From the NCBI RefSeq assembly GCF_009755885.1, contig NZ_VYIX01000002.1:668864-732863 (forward strand): a stretch of 64,000 bases of DNA, read 5' to 3'. Below, piece by piece: positions 44,830-54,711 of this stretch (positions within the stretch are counted from its first letter, which is position 1; the number at the start of each line of letters is the position of its first letter). Origin of the DNA: Brachyspira sp. SAP_772 (GTDB lineage Bacteria; Spirochaetota; Brachyspiria; Brachyspirales; Brachyspiraceae). The notes beneath the pieces were generated by a model, which saw only the letters and a list, made by a program, of their open reading frames with translations, ran no database searches and was not told where the DNA came from. The position numbers were made by a program, and so were the translations under genes.

Positions 44830-46506
44830 ATGAAAAATTTTAATGTTAATGAGCATTATGTATTAGGTGCAGATTTTGGTTCAGATTCAGTTAGGGTTGT
44901 TATTTTAGATGCTAAAAATGGCAATGTAGTTGGTTCTTATGTTAGTTATTATCAGAGATGGAAAAATGGTCTTTATTGTAATAACAAAATAAATCAATTT
45001 AGACAGCATCCTTTAGATTATATTGAAAGTTTAACAGAAGCAGTTAATAAAGCTATTGAAGAGGCTAAGAAGAATTTTAATGATGTTGCAGAAAAAATAA
45101 GAGGCATATGTATAGACACAACAGGCTCTACGCCTTGCTTATGCGATAAAGAAGGTATGCCTTTGGCTATGAGTGAAAAGTTTAAAGATGATCCAGATGC
45201 TATGTTTATACTTTGGAAAGACCATACTTCAGTGAAAGAGGCTGATGAAATTAATGAAGTTTCACATAATAATGATGTAGATTATACACAATATCTTGGC
45301 GGTGTTTATTCAACAGAATGGTTTTGGGCAAAAACTTTGCATGTTATAAGAAATAATAAGGCAGTAAAAGATGCTGTATATACAGTTATGGAACATTGTG
45401 ATTGGATAACAGCTTTATTATGCGGCAATACTAATCCTAATACAATAAAAAGAAGCAGATGTGCGGCAGGTCATAAATGTATGTGGCATAAGAGTTGGGG
45501 CGGATATCCTCCTAGAAGTTTCTTTGATAAATTTGATACTAAGTTAGGAGATATAAGAGATTCATTGGGTAGAGAAACATATTCAACAGAAACTATTGAG
45601 GGATATTTAACAAAAGAATGGGCTTCAAAATTTGGTCTTAATGAAGGTATATTGGTTTGTGTGGGAGCTTATGATGCTCATATAGGGGCAGTTGGCGGCT
45701 TGGTAGATGTTGGTGTTTTGGTAAAAAGTATTGGTACTTCTACTTGTGATGTAACTATTGGAAATATTACTTCTGGTGAAGAAAAATTAGTAAAAGGAAT
45801 ATGCGGTCAGGTTGATAGCTCAGTAGTTGAGGGGTATATAGGTTATGAGGCAGGACAGTCTGCTTATGGTGATTATTATTCTTGGTTTAGAAATATGTTA
45901 ATGTGGCCTTATAAAAATATAATAAAAAGCACAGAAGAAGAGACAGAAATGTTTGAAAAAAAGATATTGCCTTTGTTGGAAGAAGAGGCTAGTAAAATAA
46001 AAACAGATGAAAACTCTCCTGTTGCTGTGGATTGGATTAATGGAAGAAGAACTCCTTTTGCTAATCAAAATTTAAAGGCTACTATATTTGGAATGTCATT
46101 GGGGGTAGATGCTTCTGTTTTTATGAAGATGCTTTTAGAGTCTACAGCTTATGGTGCAAGGGCTATAATAGAATGTTTTGAGGATGGTGGAATAGAGATT
46201 AAAAAAGTTATGGCTATAGGGGGAGTTGCAAGAAAAAGTGTTTTAGGTATGCAGATATTGGCTGATGTTACAAATAGAGAGATATATGTAACAAAAGGCG
46301 ATCAGGCACCTGCTATAGGGGCTGCTGTATTTGCTGCTAAGGCTTATGGGTTATATGATACAGTTTTTGAGGCACAAAATGCTTTATCTGCTGGTATAGA
46401 TAGAATACATAAACCTATAAAAGAAAATGTTGAAATATATGAAAAATTATATAAAAAATATAAAGAACTTGCTAAGTTTAGTGAGGATTTAATTAATAAT
46501 AACTAA
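44830..46506 (+). CDS. araB: Ribulokinase (AraB)
   Basis: AraB phosphorylates L-ribulose to L-ribulose-5-phosphate with ATP. The 558-residue FGGY-family kinase has GADFGSDSVRVVILDAKNG at the N-terminus, CIDTTGSTPCLCDKEG, VCVGAYDAHIGAVGG and the C-terminal AIGGVARKSVLGMQILADVTNREI. Length is right for AraB. AGGAG precedes the ATG. The 98-base gap after yjfF has a short AAACTTT/AAAGTTT hairpin and a T-rich stretch (44754-44776), which may lower read-through; araA follows after 19 bases. Confidence 0.92.
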   Translation: MKNFNVNEHYVLGADFGSDSVRVVILDAKNGNVVGSYVSYYQRWKNGLYCNNKINQFRQHPLDYIESLTEAVNKAIEEAKKNFNDVAEKIRGICIDTTGSTPCLCDKEGMPLAMSEKFKDDPDAMFILWKDHTSVKEADEINEVSHNNDVDYTQYLGGVYSTEWFWAKTLHVIRNNKAVKDAVYTVMEHCDWITALLCGNTNPNTIKRSRCAAGHKCMWHKSWGGYPPRSFFDKFDTKLGDIRDSLGRETYSTETIEGYLTKEWASKFGLNEGILVCVGAYDAHIGAVGGLVDVGVLVKSIGTSTCDVTIGNITSGEEKLVKGICGQVDSSVVEGYIGYEAGQSAYGDYYSWFRNMLMWPYKNIIKSTEEETEMFEKKILPLLEEEASKIKTDENSPVAVDWINGRRTPFANQNLKATIFGMSLGVDASVFMKMLLESTAYGARAIIECFEDGGIEIKKVMAIGGVARKSVLGMQILADVTNREIYVTKGDQAPAIGAAVFAAKAYGLYDTVFEAQNALSAGIDRIHKPIKENVEIYEKLYKKYKELAKFSEDLINNN

Positions 46507-46525
46507 TAATTTGGAGGTCATAATT

Positions 46526-48019
46526 ATGATAGATTTATCTAAATATGAATTTTGGTTTTTAACAGGAAGTCAATATTTATATGGTGAAGAGACATTAAAA
46601 GAGGTTAGGGCTAATTCTAAGAAGATAGTTGAGGCATTAAATAATAGTTCTTTGCCATATAAAGTTGTATGTAAAGAGATATTGACAGATTCTGATAAAA
46701 TACTATCTCAATTAAATGAAGCTAATTCTAATGTAAATTGTGCTGGTGTTATATGTTGGATGCATACATTTTCTCCTGCAAAGGCATGGATAAAAGGATT
46801 AAATGTATTAAAAAAACCTATGTTAGAATTAAATACTCAGTTTAATGTTGAAATACCTTATGACAAAATAGATATGGATTTCATGAATTTGAATCAGTCT
46901 GCTCATGGTGATAGAGAGTTTGGTTTTGCTACTTCAAGAATGAATATACCTCGTAAGGTTATAGCTGGACACTGGTCTCATAAACAAGTACAGGATAGAA
47001 TATCTGTATGGATGAGAGCGGCAGTTGCTTATGTTGATGGTATGGATATGAATATTGTAAGATTTGGCGACAATATGAGAGATGTTGCTGTTACTGACGG
47101 TGATAAAGTTGAGGCTATGATTAAATTTGGATGGTCAGTTCAATATTATGCTGTTGGTGATTTGGTAAAATATATAAATGAAGTTAGTGATGCCGAAGTT
47201 AATAAGCTTATAAAAGAGTATGAAGATACTTATAATATAGCTTATGGAGACAATAAAGACTTTGTTATCTCACATATAAAAGAACAGGCAAAAACAGAAA
47301 TAGCCCTAAAGGCATTTTTGAAAGATAAAAAAGCAAAAGCATTTACTAATACATTCCAAGATTTGTATGGAATGAAACAATTACCTGGTTTAGCTACACA
47401 GAGATTGATGGCTGAAGGTTATGGTTTTGGTGCTGAGGGAGATTGGAAATTATCTGCTTTGGTTAGAACTATAAAGGTTATGGCTAATGGTTTAAAGGGT
47501 GGAACTTCTTTTATGGAAGATTACACTTATCACTTTGAAGAAAATAATATGATGAACTTGGGAGCTCACATGCTTGAGGTTTGTCCTTCAATAGCAGATG
47601 CTAAACCTAATTTAGAGGTTCATGAGTTAGGAATAGGGGATAAAGAAGCTCCTGCTCGTTTGGTATTTAATGGTCAGCCTGGAGAGGCTTTATGTGCTTC
47701 TATAGTTGAGATGAGAAACAGATTCAGAATGGCTGTTAATGTTGTTAATGCTGTAAAAATAGAAGATAATAAATTCCCTAAATTGCCAGTAGCAAGAGTA
47801 CTTTGGAAGCCTGCTCCTAATTTAATTACAGCTGCAGAAGCTTGGATATTAGCAGGAGGCGGACACCATACTGCTTACTCTAATGCTATTAATGTTGATT
47901 ATTTGGTAGACTTCGCTGAAATGGCTCAAATAGAACTTTTAGTTATAGATGAAAATACTAAAATTAATGAGTTTAGAAAAGAAATTAATTGGAATGAAGC
48001 TTACTGGAATATGAGATAA
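46526..48019 (+). CDS. araA: L-arabinose isomerase (AraA)
   Basis: AraA converts L-arabinose to L-ribulose, using Mn2+. The protein starts YEFWFLTGSQYLYGEETL, contains CAGVICWMHTFSPAKAWI, LNTQFN, and the metal-ligand region GAEGDWKLSALVR with HMLEVCPSI and AGGGHHTAYS (catalytic Glu and His). The frame opens further upstream at 46511, but the ATG at 46526 after TTTGGAGG is the clear start (497 residues). It ends the operon, with a strong terminator after it. araD for the next step is absent from the window. Confidence 0.95.
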   Translation: MIDLSKYEFWFLTGSQYLYGEETLKEVRANSKKIVEALNNSSLPYKVVCKEILTDSDKILSQLNEANSNVNCAGVICWMHTFSPAKAWIKGLNVLKKPMLELNTQFNVEIPYDKIDMDFMNLNQSAHGDREFGFATSRMNIPRKVIAGHWSHKQVQDRISVWMRAAVAYVDGMDMNIVRFGDNMRDVAVTDGDKVEAMIKFGWSVQYYAVGDLVKYINEVSDAEVNKLIKEYEDTYNIAYGDNKDFVISHIKEQAKTEIALKAFLKDKKAKAFTNTFQDLYGMKQLPGLATQRLMAEGYGFGAEGDWKLSALVRTIKVMANGLKGGTSFMEDYTYHFEENNMMNLGAHMLEVCPSIADAKPNLEVHELGIGDKEAPARLVFNGQPGEALCASIVEMRNRFRMAVNVVNAVKIEDNKFPKLPVARVLWKPAPNLITAAEAWILAGGGHHTAYSNAINVDYLVDFAEMAQIELLVIDENTKINEFRKEINWNEAYWNMR

Positions 48020-48036
48020 TATTTAGTTGCTTAAAT

Positions 48037-48077
48037 AAGCTTTCTATTATGATTAACATAGTAGAAAGCTTTTTTAT
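48037..48077 (+). terminator. Rho-independent terminator after araA
   Basis: AAGCTTTCTA (48037-48046) pairs with TAGAAAGCTT (48062-48071); further TATG/CATA pairs extend the stem. Six T follow directly. Confidence 0.85.
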
Positions 48078-48240
48078 TTTAAATAAATTTTTTTAAAATG
48101 ACTGATTTTCAATTAGAAAATATATTAACTTTATTAATATAATTAATAAATGATAGGCTATATAGAATAATACTTAATATGTATTTTTTATATTATTGAT
48201 TGATATATTTATTTATATTAATATATTTATATAGAAAGAA

Positions 48241-48270
48241 AAAGCCAACCGTGAATTTACGGTTGGCTTT
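48241..48270 (-). terminator. Terminator of the but-acd-fprA operon
   Basis: AAAGCCAACCGT (48241-48252) and ACGGTTGGCTTT (48259-48270) form a 12-base perfect stem with a six-base loop, followed on the minus strand by TTTCTTTC. The stretch between it and the araA terminator is AT-rich with nothing else seen. Confidence 0.8.
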
Positions 48271-48296
48271 ATTATGCTTTTTTAATGATTTTAATA

Positions 48297-49508
48297 TTAT
48301 TTCATAGATTCAACTATAGCATCAACTAAACCATCAATCTCACCAATATTAGCATCTTTCATAGCAGAAGAAACAGATACTTGTGGATCAATAATTTCGC
48401 ATTGTTTTAAGTTGTTTTCAATGAACTCTTGCATCAAAGCACCAGATTTAGGAGCCCAAGAACCATTTTCTATGATAGCAAACTTACGCTTTTGAACATT
48501 AAGAGCCTTCATATCGCTTAAGTAATTATGCATAGGAGGATAAATATTCAAGTTGTAAGTAACAGAAGCAAGTATAACATGGCTATATTTGAAAGTTTCA
48601 GAAATCAAATAAGAAACATGAGTACTTGAAACATCATACATAACAGTGTTAGTAACACCTTTTTCAGCCAATTTAGAAGCAACAACACCAGCCATAGCTT
48701 CGGTATTGCCATACATAGAAGCATAAACAATTAATACACCTTTAGTTTCAGGCTCATAAGTGCTCCACTTGTTGTATTTTTCAAGTATATAACCTAAATC
48801 TTTTCTCCATACAGGACCATGTAAAGGACAAAGCATTTTAATTTTGTCTATTATACCGCCAGCTTTTTTAAGCAGATGCTGTACATGAGGGCCATACTTG
48901 CCAACGATGTTAGTATAATATCTTCTAGCTTCATCAAGCCATTCTCTGTCGAAATTAACTTCATCAGCAAATAATCTTCCATCTATAGCAATGAAAGTAC
49001 CGAAAGCATCAGCAGAGAATAAAACACCATTAGTGCTGTCAAAGCTAACCATAGCTTCAGGCCAGTGAACCATTTGAGCAGCAATGAAGTGAATTTCATG
49101 CTTACCAAATTTTCTAGAATCACCTTCTTTTACCTGTATTTTTTTGTCATCAGTAATAGTGAAACCAAATTGATCCATAAACATGAAAGCTTTTTCAGTA
49201 GCGATAACTTGAGTTTCAGGGTGACGAATCAATACTTCTTCAATAGAAGCAGCATGGTCAGGTTCCATGTGGTTGATAATCATATAATCAAGTTTTTTAC
49301 CGTTTAAAACATATTCTATATTATCTAAGAATTGTCTGCAAACTGCCCAATCAACAGTATCAAAAAGAACAGTTTTTTCATCTAATAAAAGATAAGAGTT
49401 ATAAGAAACCCCTCTAGTTAAAGGGTGAACATTTTCAAATAGAGCCAAGCGATGTTCATTAGCTCCAACCCAATATAAATCTTCAGTAACTTTTCTAACG
49501 CAATGCAT
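48297..49508 (-). CDS. fprA: Flavodiiron protein (A-type flavoprotein, FprA)
   Basis: FprA-type proteins reduce O2 to water or NO to N2O with electrons from rubredoxin. The first 250 residues form a metallo-beta-lactamase fold with the diiron ligands in NHMEPDHAASIEE, VHWPEAM, and CPLHGPVW. The C-terminal 145 residues are a flavodoxin (VYASMYGNTEAMAGVVASKL) that binds FMN. At 403 residues it has no rubredoxin of its own. The upstream gene, 54 bases away on the same strand, ends in a rubredoxin domain, so electron flow from it to FprA is a natural inference. Confidence 0.93.
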   Translation of the reverse strand: MHCVRKVTEDLYWVGANEHRLALFENVHPLTRGVSYNSYLLLDEKTVLFDTVDWAVCRQFLDNIEYVLNGKKLDYMIINHMEPDHAASIEEVLIRHPETQVIATEKAFMFMDQFGFTITDDKKIQVKEGDSRKFGKHEIHFIAAQMVHWPEAMVSFDSTNGVLFSADAFGTFIAIDGRLFADEVNFDREWLDEARRYYTNIVGKYGPHVQHLLKKAGGIIDKIKMLCPLHGPVWRKDLGYILEKYNKWSTYEPETKGVLIVYASMYGNTEAMAGVVASKLAEKGVTNTVMYDVSSTHVSYLISETFKYSHVILASVTYNLNIYPPMHNYLSDMKALNVQKRKFAIIENGSWAPKSGALMQEFIENNLKQCEIIDPQVSVSSAMKDANIGEIDGLVDAIVESMK

Positions 49509-49562
49509 TAAAATTCCTCCTTTGTTAGTTTATCAAAATTAAGCATTTTACTTAATTATTAT

Positions 49563-51488
49563 TTACGCCTTAATGAAGTTAGCTTTTTCTTCACTACATT
49601 CAGGACATACCCACTCTTCTGGAAGAGCAGTGAAGTCTGTACCTGGAGCTATTTCAGCCTCTGGATCTCCAACGAATGGATTATACTCATAACCACAACC
49701 AGAACAAACATATATTTTTGGCATTTCCATAACTTTCTTAGGTACGATTCTTTTAATTTTCTTGTAAGGTACTTCAGCAGGTTTTTTAGCAGCATCTCCG
49801 CCCAAAGCAGCAGTAAGTAAAGGAAGTATCTCAGTAACATCACCAACTATACCATAGTCAGCATTTTTGAATATTTTAGCAGAAGCTTTAGTATTGATAG
49901 CAACTATGATAGAAGCGTTTTTAATACCTTTCAAGTGTTGGTTAGCACCAGAAATACCGCAAGCAATATACAAGTTACCATTGAATTTTTGACCAGACAT
50001 ACCAACATATCTATTGATAGGTAAGTATCTCAATTCTTCAGCAACAGGACGAGAACAACCAATAGCAGCACCAGCAGCCTTAGCTAAATTCTCAACAAGC
50101 TTCATATTTTCTTTACCGCCAATACCTTTACCAGCAGAAACAACTCTCTCAGCATCAACTATAGGTGTATTAATGTCAATACCAACAGAGAAGTCAATTC
50201 CATCTTTCTGTAAAGCAGCAACAAGAGCATTAACTTTGTCTTGAGCAGAACCTTCTTTGAAGATGATATTTCTTCTTTCACCAGTGATAGGACCTTTTTT
50301 AGCCATAGGACCAGCAACAGCAGCTGCAGGAGATTTAGGCATTTTACCAAGTATAGCAGCAGAAATAACAACTCTTTGAATTTCGTTAGTACCTTCATAG
50401 ATTGTACAAATCTTAGCATCGCGGTAAGCTCTCTCAACCATGTAAGCACCTTTAATATAACCGTTACCGCCATGGATTTGAAGAGCATCATTAACAACTT
50501 CTAAACCTATATCAGAAGCATACTGTTTAGCCATAGCAGCTTCCATACCATAAGGTTCATGTTTTTCTTTAAGATAAGCAGCACTGTAAACAAGTAATCT
50601 TGCAGCACGTAATTTAGTAGCCATATCAGAAAGTTTGAAAGCAATAGCTTGTTGCTGAGCGATAGGGCGACCAAACTGTATTCTGTCTTTAGCATATTCT
50701 AAAGCAGCCTCATAAGCTCCTTGTGCTATACCTAAAGCTTGAGCAGCAATACCTATACGTCCGCCGTCAAGAGTTTGCATAGCAATTTTGAAACCTTGTC
50801 CTTCTTTACCAAGTAAGTTTTCTTTAGGAACTTTTACATCAGAGAAAAGTAATTGAGCAGTAGAAGATGAACGTATACCAAGTTTGTTATAATGTTCACC
50901 AAACTCAAAACCTTCCCAACCTTTTTCTACTATGAAAGCACTAATACCTTTAGTACCAATACCAGGAGTAGTAACAGCAAATACTACATAAGTATCAGCT
51001 TTAGGAGCATTAGTGATAAATATTTTTTCACCGTTTAATATGTAGTGATCACCATTTAATACAGCAGTAGTTTCTGTACCGCCTGCATCAGAACCAGCTT
51101 CAGGCTCAGTTAAACCGAAAGCACCTATTTTTTCTCCTTTAGCTAGAGGAACCAAATATTTTTTCTTTTGTTCTTCAGTACCGAAAGCAGCAATAGGATA
51201 AGAACCTAAAGAAGTGTGAGCTGATAAAATTACACCAACACCACCATCAACTCTTGAAAGTTCTTCTACAGCTATAGCATAACTAATAACGTCTAATCCT
51301 GCACCGCCGTATTCTTTACCATATGGTATACCCATAATATCTAATTTCTTTTTACCCATTTCTTTTACAGCTTCATCTGGGAATTTATTATCAAGGTCAA
51401 GCTCTACAGCAATAGGTTTTACTACTTCTTCAGCCCAAGCTCTGACCTTAGCACGAAATTCTTCGTGTTGTTCAGTTGTTTTAAACAT
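49563..51488 (-). CDS. Acyl-CoA dehydrogenase fused to EtfA C-terminal domain and rubredoxin
   Basis: Residues 1-380 are a short-chain acyl-CoA dehydrogenase: FGLTEPEAGSDAGGTET, FITNAPKADTYVVFAV, and IYEGTNEIQRVVIS with the catalytic Glu. About residues 400-570 match the FAD-binding C-terminal domain of EtfA (GCSRPVAEELRYLP, VGMSGQKFNGNLYIACGISGANQHLKGI, IVAINTKASAKIFKNADYGIVGD) but without its N-terminal domain. About 589-641 are a rubredoxin (YVCSGCGYEYNPFVGDPE, EEWVCPECSE) with all four iron cysteines. It probably reduces crotonyl-CoA to butyryl-CoA, or the reverse, with a built-in electron path. No etfB is nearby. Confidence 0.9.
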   Translation of the reverse strand: MFKTTEQHEEFRAKVRAWAEEVVKPIAVELDLDNKFPDEAVKEMGKKKLDIMGIPYGKEYGGAGLDVISYAIAVEELSRVDGGVGVILSAHTSLGSYPIAAFGTEEQKKKYLVPLAKGEKIGAFGLTEPEAGSDAGGTETTAVLNGDHYILNGEKIFITNAPKADTYVVFAVTTPGIGTKGISAFIVEKGWEGFEFGEHYNKLGIRSSSTAQLLFSDVKVPKENLLGKEGQGFKIAMQTLDGGRIGIAAQALGIAQGAYEAALEYAKDRIQFGRPIAQQQAIAFKLSDMATKLRAARLLVYSAAYLKEKHEPYGMEAAMAKQYASDIGLEVVNDALQIHGGNGYIKGAYMVERAYRDAKICTIYEGTNEIQRVVISAAILGKMPKSPAAAVAGPMAKKGPITGERRNIIFKEGSAQDKVNALVAALQKDGIDFSVGIDINTPIVDAERVVSAGKGIGGKENMKLVENLAKAAGAAIGCSRPVAEELRYLPINRYVGMSGQKFNGNLYIACGISGANQHLKGIKNASIIVAINTKASAKIFKNADYGIVGDVTEILPLLTAALGGDAAKKPAEVPYKKIKRIVPKKVMEMPKIYVCSGCGYEYNPFVGDPEAEIAPGTDFTALPEEWVCPECSEEKANFIKA

Positions 51489-51545
51489 TTGCTTCTCCTT
51501 TTTTATTTTATATTAATTTGTTTATTATGAATTTAGTTAATTTTC

Positions 51546-52895
51546 TTATTTATTGCTCTTTCTCCAGATATTGCATTCTTCAGCTTTTTTGATTAACTCT
51601 TCTCTAAAGTCTGGATGAGCTATAGAGATTAAAGCTTCAGCTCTTTGCCAAGTAGTTAAACCTTTTAAATTTACTTTACCATATTCTGTAACAACATAAT
51701 GAGTATTAGCTCTTGTATCTGTTACAATAGTACCGTTAGTAAAGCTAGGAACTATTCTTGATTGTAATGAACCATCTTTACCTTTTACAGTTGATGATAA
51801 ACAAATGAAGCTTTTACCGCCTTTTGAAAGATAAGCACCTAATACAAAGTCTAATTGTCCGCCAGCACCGCTTATATGTTTGAATCCTGTTGATTCAGCA
51901 CTTACTTGACCAAATAAATCTACCTCAACAGCATTGTTTATAGACATGAAGTTATCTATAGAAGATATAACTCTTACATCGTTAGTATAATCTACAGGAG
52001 CAGACAAACATTGAGGGTTATTATGAATAAAATCATATAGCTTTTTGGTGCCAGCACCAAATGCATAAGTTTGTCTTCCTTTATCTATATTCTTTTTATT
52101 TCCAGTGATTTTACCAGCTAATGATATATCAACGAAAGCATCAACATACATCTCTGTGTGTACGCCTAAATCTTTAAGGTCAGATTCTGCTATAAGTGAA
52201 CCTACAGCACTAGGCATACCGCCTATACCTAGCTGTAAACAAGACCCATTAGGTATTTCTTCTACTATAAGTTTTGCTACAGTTTTATCTACCTCACATA
52301 TAGCACCGCCTCCGCCTAATTCTACTATAGGAGGATTATCACCTTCTACTATCATATCAACTTGATTAATATGTATAGCTTCTCCTCCAATATTACTAGC
52401 ACCTAAACAGCGAGGCATATTTTCATTAACTTCAACTATAACACATTTACATCTTTCTATCATAGCCTGCATATGTGAAGCATTAGGGCCATAATTGAAA
52501 AAACCATTTTCATCCATAGGTCCAACTTGGAACATTGCTACATCTATTCCGCGAGGCAAATCTCTATAATATCTAGGCATTTCAGAATAACGAATAGGGT
52601 CATAAAAACAAAAACCTCTTGATATTGCTTTTCTTTCTAAACCAGACATGTGCCAAGAGTTCCAAGTAAAATGTTTTTCTGGGTTAAGAATTTTAAATAT
52701 TTGAGGCTCCCAGCATAATATACCGCCTCTAATATTAATATCTGTTAAATCAGGCATTCTTTCTGCCAATGCTTTATCTAATTCTATTGGTGTAGCTGTT
52801 ACCCAGCCATAGTCTATCCAATCACCAGATTTTACAACCTTAACGGCTTCATATGGTGAGGTTAACTTCTCATTATAAAGTTTACTATAATCCAT
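51546..52895 (-). CDS. Butyryl-CoA:acetate CoA-transferase (acetyl-CoA hydrolase/4-hydroxybutyrate CoA-transferase family)
   Basis: The 449-residue protein has the two-domain CoA-transferase fold: [57 protein letters not shown], and the motif region [28 protein letters not shown]. The GGQLDF type is seen in butyrate-forming CoA-transferases. The reaction makes butyrate plus acetyl-CoA. The ATG at 52895 after GTGGGAG is used rather than the in-frame GTG at 52907, which is part of the ribosome-binding site. It heads the operon with the dehydrogenase and FprA. Exact acyl specificity cannot be fixed from sequence. Confidence 0.88.
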   Translation of the reverse strand: MDYSKLYNEKLTSPYEAVKVVKSGDWIDYGWVTATPIELDKALAERMPDLTDINIRGGILCWEPQIFKILNPEKHFTWNSWHMSGLERKAISRGFCFYDPIRYSEMPRYYRDLPRGIDVAMFQVGPMDENGFFNYGPNASHMQAMIERCKCVIVEVNENMPRCLGASNIGGEAIHINQVDMIVEGDNPPIVELGGGGAICEVDKTVAKLIVEEIPNGSCLQLGIGGMPSAVGSLIAESDLKDLGVHTEMYVDAFVDISLAGKITGNKKNIDKGRQTYAFGAGTKKLYDFIHNNPQCLSAPVDYTNDVRVISSIDNFMSINNAVEVDLFGQVSAESTGFKHISGAGGQLDFVLGAYLSKGGKSFICLSSTVKGKDGSLQSRIVPSFTNGTIVTDTRANTHYVVTEYGKVNLKGLTTWQRAEALISIAHPDFREELIKKAEECNIWRKSNK

Positions 52896-52931
52896 AAGAT
52901 CTCCCACTAAAATGATTTTTTGATATACTCT

Positions 52932-52960
52932 AGTATAGTAAAATAAATTTTAATTGTCAA
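52932..52960 (-). promoter_or_regulatory. Sigma-70-type promoter of the CoA-transferase/dehydrogenase/FprA operon
   Basis: On the minus strand TTGACA (52960-52955), 17-base spacer, TATACT (52937-52932), 37 bases before the ATG. Confidence 0.65.
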
Positions 52961-53160
52961 TCTAAATTTAGAAGATATTACTTTTAAATTTCAATTATCT
53001 ATTAAGATTAGATATCATTATGACAATTTTATATTTTTTTATTTCACAAAAACTACATTTTTATTTTTTATTTTTGGCTTTTATTTGTTTTTTACTTGAC
53101 TTATATACATTTATTGACATAATTATTATATAACACATAAAAGTACTATGGGGGTATATT

Positions 53161-53991
53161 ATGATAGTAAAAAAAGTCTATGCCGTATATTATAGTGCTA
53201 CTGGTACTACTCAAAAAATAGCTTCTTTTATAGCGGAAAATGTCGCTAAAAAACTTAATGTTGAATGCGAAAAATATAATTATAGCTTACCTAAAAGAAG
53301 AGAAAAAGTACTTGAGTTTGAAGAAAATGATTTAGTGGTATGCGGAACTCCCACTTATGCTGGAAGAGTGCCAAACATAATGCTTCCATATTTAAAAAAC
53401 AATATTAAAGGTAATGGAGCTTTGGCTATACCTGTGGTGCTTTTTGGTAATAGAAACTTTGATGATGCTTTAATTGAGCTTAGAAACATAATGGAAGATA
53501 ATGGATTTCATACTATAGCTGGGGCTGGATTTGTTGGGGAGCATGCTTTCTCTTATACTTTAGGGGCTAATAGACCTGATGAAAAAGATATGCAAGTAGC
53601 TTTAGATTTTGTAGAAAAAATAGTAGAGAAAATAAGAACTGTAGAGAATATACCTTCTGAGCCTATTAAAGTGAGAGGAAATGAACCTATTCGTCCTTAC
53701 TACACTCCAAGAGATAGGCATGAGCATGCTATTGATATATTAAAAGTAAAGCCTAAAGTTAATTTATCAAAATGTACAGATTGTAAAATATGTGCACATG
53801 TATGCCCTATGGGTTCTATTGATTTTAATGATGTAAGTAAATATGTAGGAATATGTACAAAATGTGGTGCTTGCATCAAAAAATGCCCAGAAAAATGCAG
53901 ATATTATGATGATGAGGGCTATTTATATCATCAACATGAGTTAGAAGAACAGTTTGAAAGAAGAGCTGAACCTGAAATATTCTATATGTGA
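53161..53991 (+). CDS. Flavodoxin-ferredoxin fusion (EFR1 family)
   Basis: Residues 1-165 are flavodoxin-like (VYAVYYSATGTTQKIASFIA with the FMN phosphate-binding loop, VVCGTPTYAGRVPN). The C-terminal part has two [4Fe-4S] motifs, CTDCKICAHVCP and CTKCGACIKKCP. EFR1 proteins are small electron-transfer proteins of anaerobes with unproven partners. A linker rich in Pro and Arg connects the two halves. It is divergent from the CoA-transferase operon and convergent with the cyclase-like gene; its place among butyrate genes suggests a redox role with them. Confidence 0.85.
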   Translation: MIVKKVYAVYYSATGTTQKIASFIAENVAKKLNVECEKYNYSLPKRREKVLEFEENDLVVCGTPTYAGRVPNIMLPYLKNNIKGNGALAIPVVLFGNRNFDDALIELRNIMEDNGFHTIAGAGFVGEHAFSYTLGANRPDEKDMQVALDFVEKIVEKIRTVENIPSEPIKVRGNEPIRPYYTPRDRHEHAIDILKVKPKVNLSKCTDCKICAHVCPMGSIDFNDVSKYVGICTKCGACIKKCPEKCRYYDDEGYLYHQHELEEQFERRAEPEIFYM

Positions 53992-54002
53992 TTTTGGTCT
54001 TA

Positions 54003-54053
54003 TATAACTTATCATTTTATTTACATATATATGTATTTTAATGATAAGTTATA
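54003..54053. terminator. Bidirectional terminator between the flavodoxin-ferredoxin gene and the cyclase-like gene
   Basis: TATAACTTATCATT (54003-54016) and AATGATAAGTTATA (54040-54053) form a 14-base perfect stem between two converging genes, overlapping the stop codon of the minus-strand gene. Confidence 0.75.
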
Positions 54054-54711
54054 ATTTTATTAACTTCTTAATGTAAGAGTTTCCAATATCAGCAAAATTG
54101 CAAGTTTGAGAACCAATAGACCAAGAAGCTCTTAACTCTTTATCAGCATAAACCATATAGCTTATATTTTCTGGAACTAATATTTCATTTGCATCTGCTA
54201 TATTTATTAATTTATTTGCAAAAAGCATAGGCTCACCCATGCATACTACTTCATTAAATAATACTTCAGTATCTGAAACTTGACAAAAACATAAGTCTCC
54301 CATAGCTATTGAGATGCTTACATAAAATCTATTTGCTTTTAATGTGGATATTAACTCTTTAGCACAACTATATGCATCCTTTAAAATATCGCTGTAAGTT
54401 GTATTTCTAAATTTAAAATTGTCTGAAAATACTGCCACTATATATTGAGCTGATATTTGATCAACTTTTCCGCCATATTTGTTGTTTATTATAGGTAATG
54501 ATATACTATAGTAGTCTTTTAGGTATGAATTAATGTTTTTTTGCTTTAATGTGTTTAGAGCTCCATATAAATTACATAGCTTTAATGATAATACCACAGA
54601 AGAAGCACTTGTGTTTTTTATGTAAGTTTCGCCTTCATTTATACTAAAAAATACTTTTTTATCGGTAAAATTTGATAAATATTCTTCGTATTGTGATTTT
54701 CCTATTATCAT
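54049..54711 (-). CDS. Degenerate class III nucleotidyl cyclase-like protein
   Basis: The 220-residue protein follows the fold pattern of class III adenylate/guanylate cyclases: SSVVLSLKLCNLYGALN, YYSISLPIINNKYGGKVDQISAQYIVAVFSD, SISIAMGDLCFCQV, VVCMGEPMLFANKLINIADANEILVP. But the metal-binding Asp after the first strand and the GD of the GGxVDKxxGD motif are replaced (SAQY), so catalysis is unlikely. It may be a regulatory or structural relative. No membrane segment or signal peptide is seen. It is divergent from the thiolase gene, separated by a 363-base gap. Confidence 0.55.
   Translation of the reverse strand: MIIGKSQYEEYLSNFTDKKVFFSINEGETYIKNTSASSVVLSLKLCNLYGALNTLKQKNINSYLKDYYSISLPIINNKYGGKVDQISAQYIVAVFSDNFKFRNTTYSDILKDAYSCAKELISTLKANRFYVSISIAMGDLCFCQVSDTEVLFNEVVCMGEPMLFANKLINIADANEILVPENISYMVYADKELRASWSIGSQTCNFADIGNSYIKKLIKL

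Noticed and set aside
50159-50497. A Leu-rich 112-residue ORF inside the dehydrogenase gene
   Set aside because: It is a shifted frame within a coding gene with clear conserved domains; the Leu richness comes from the codon bias of the true frame.
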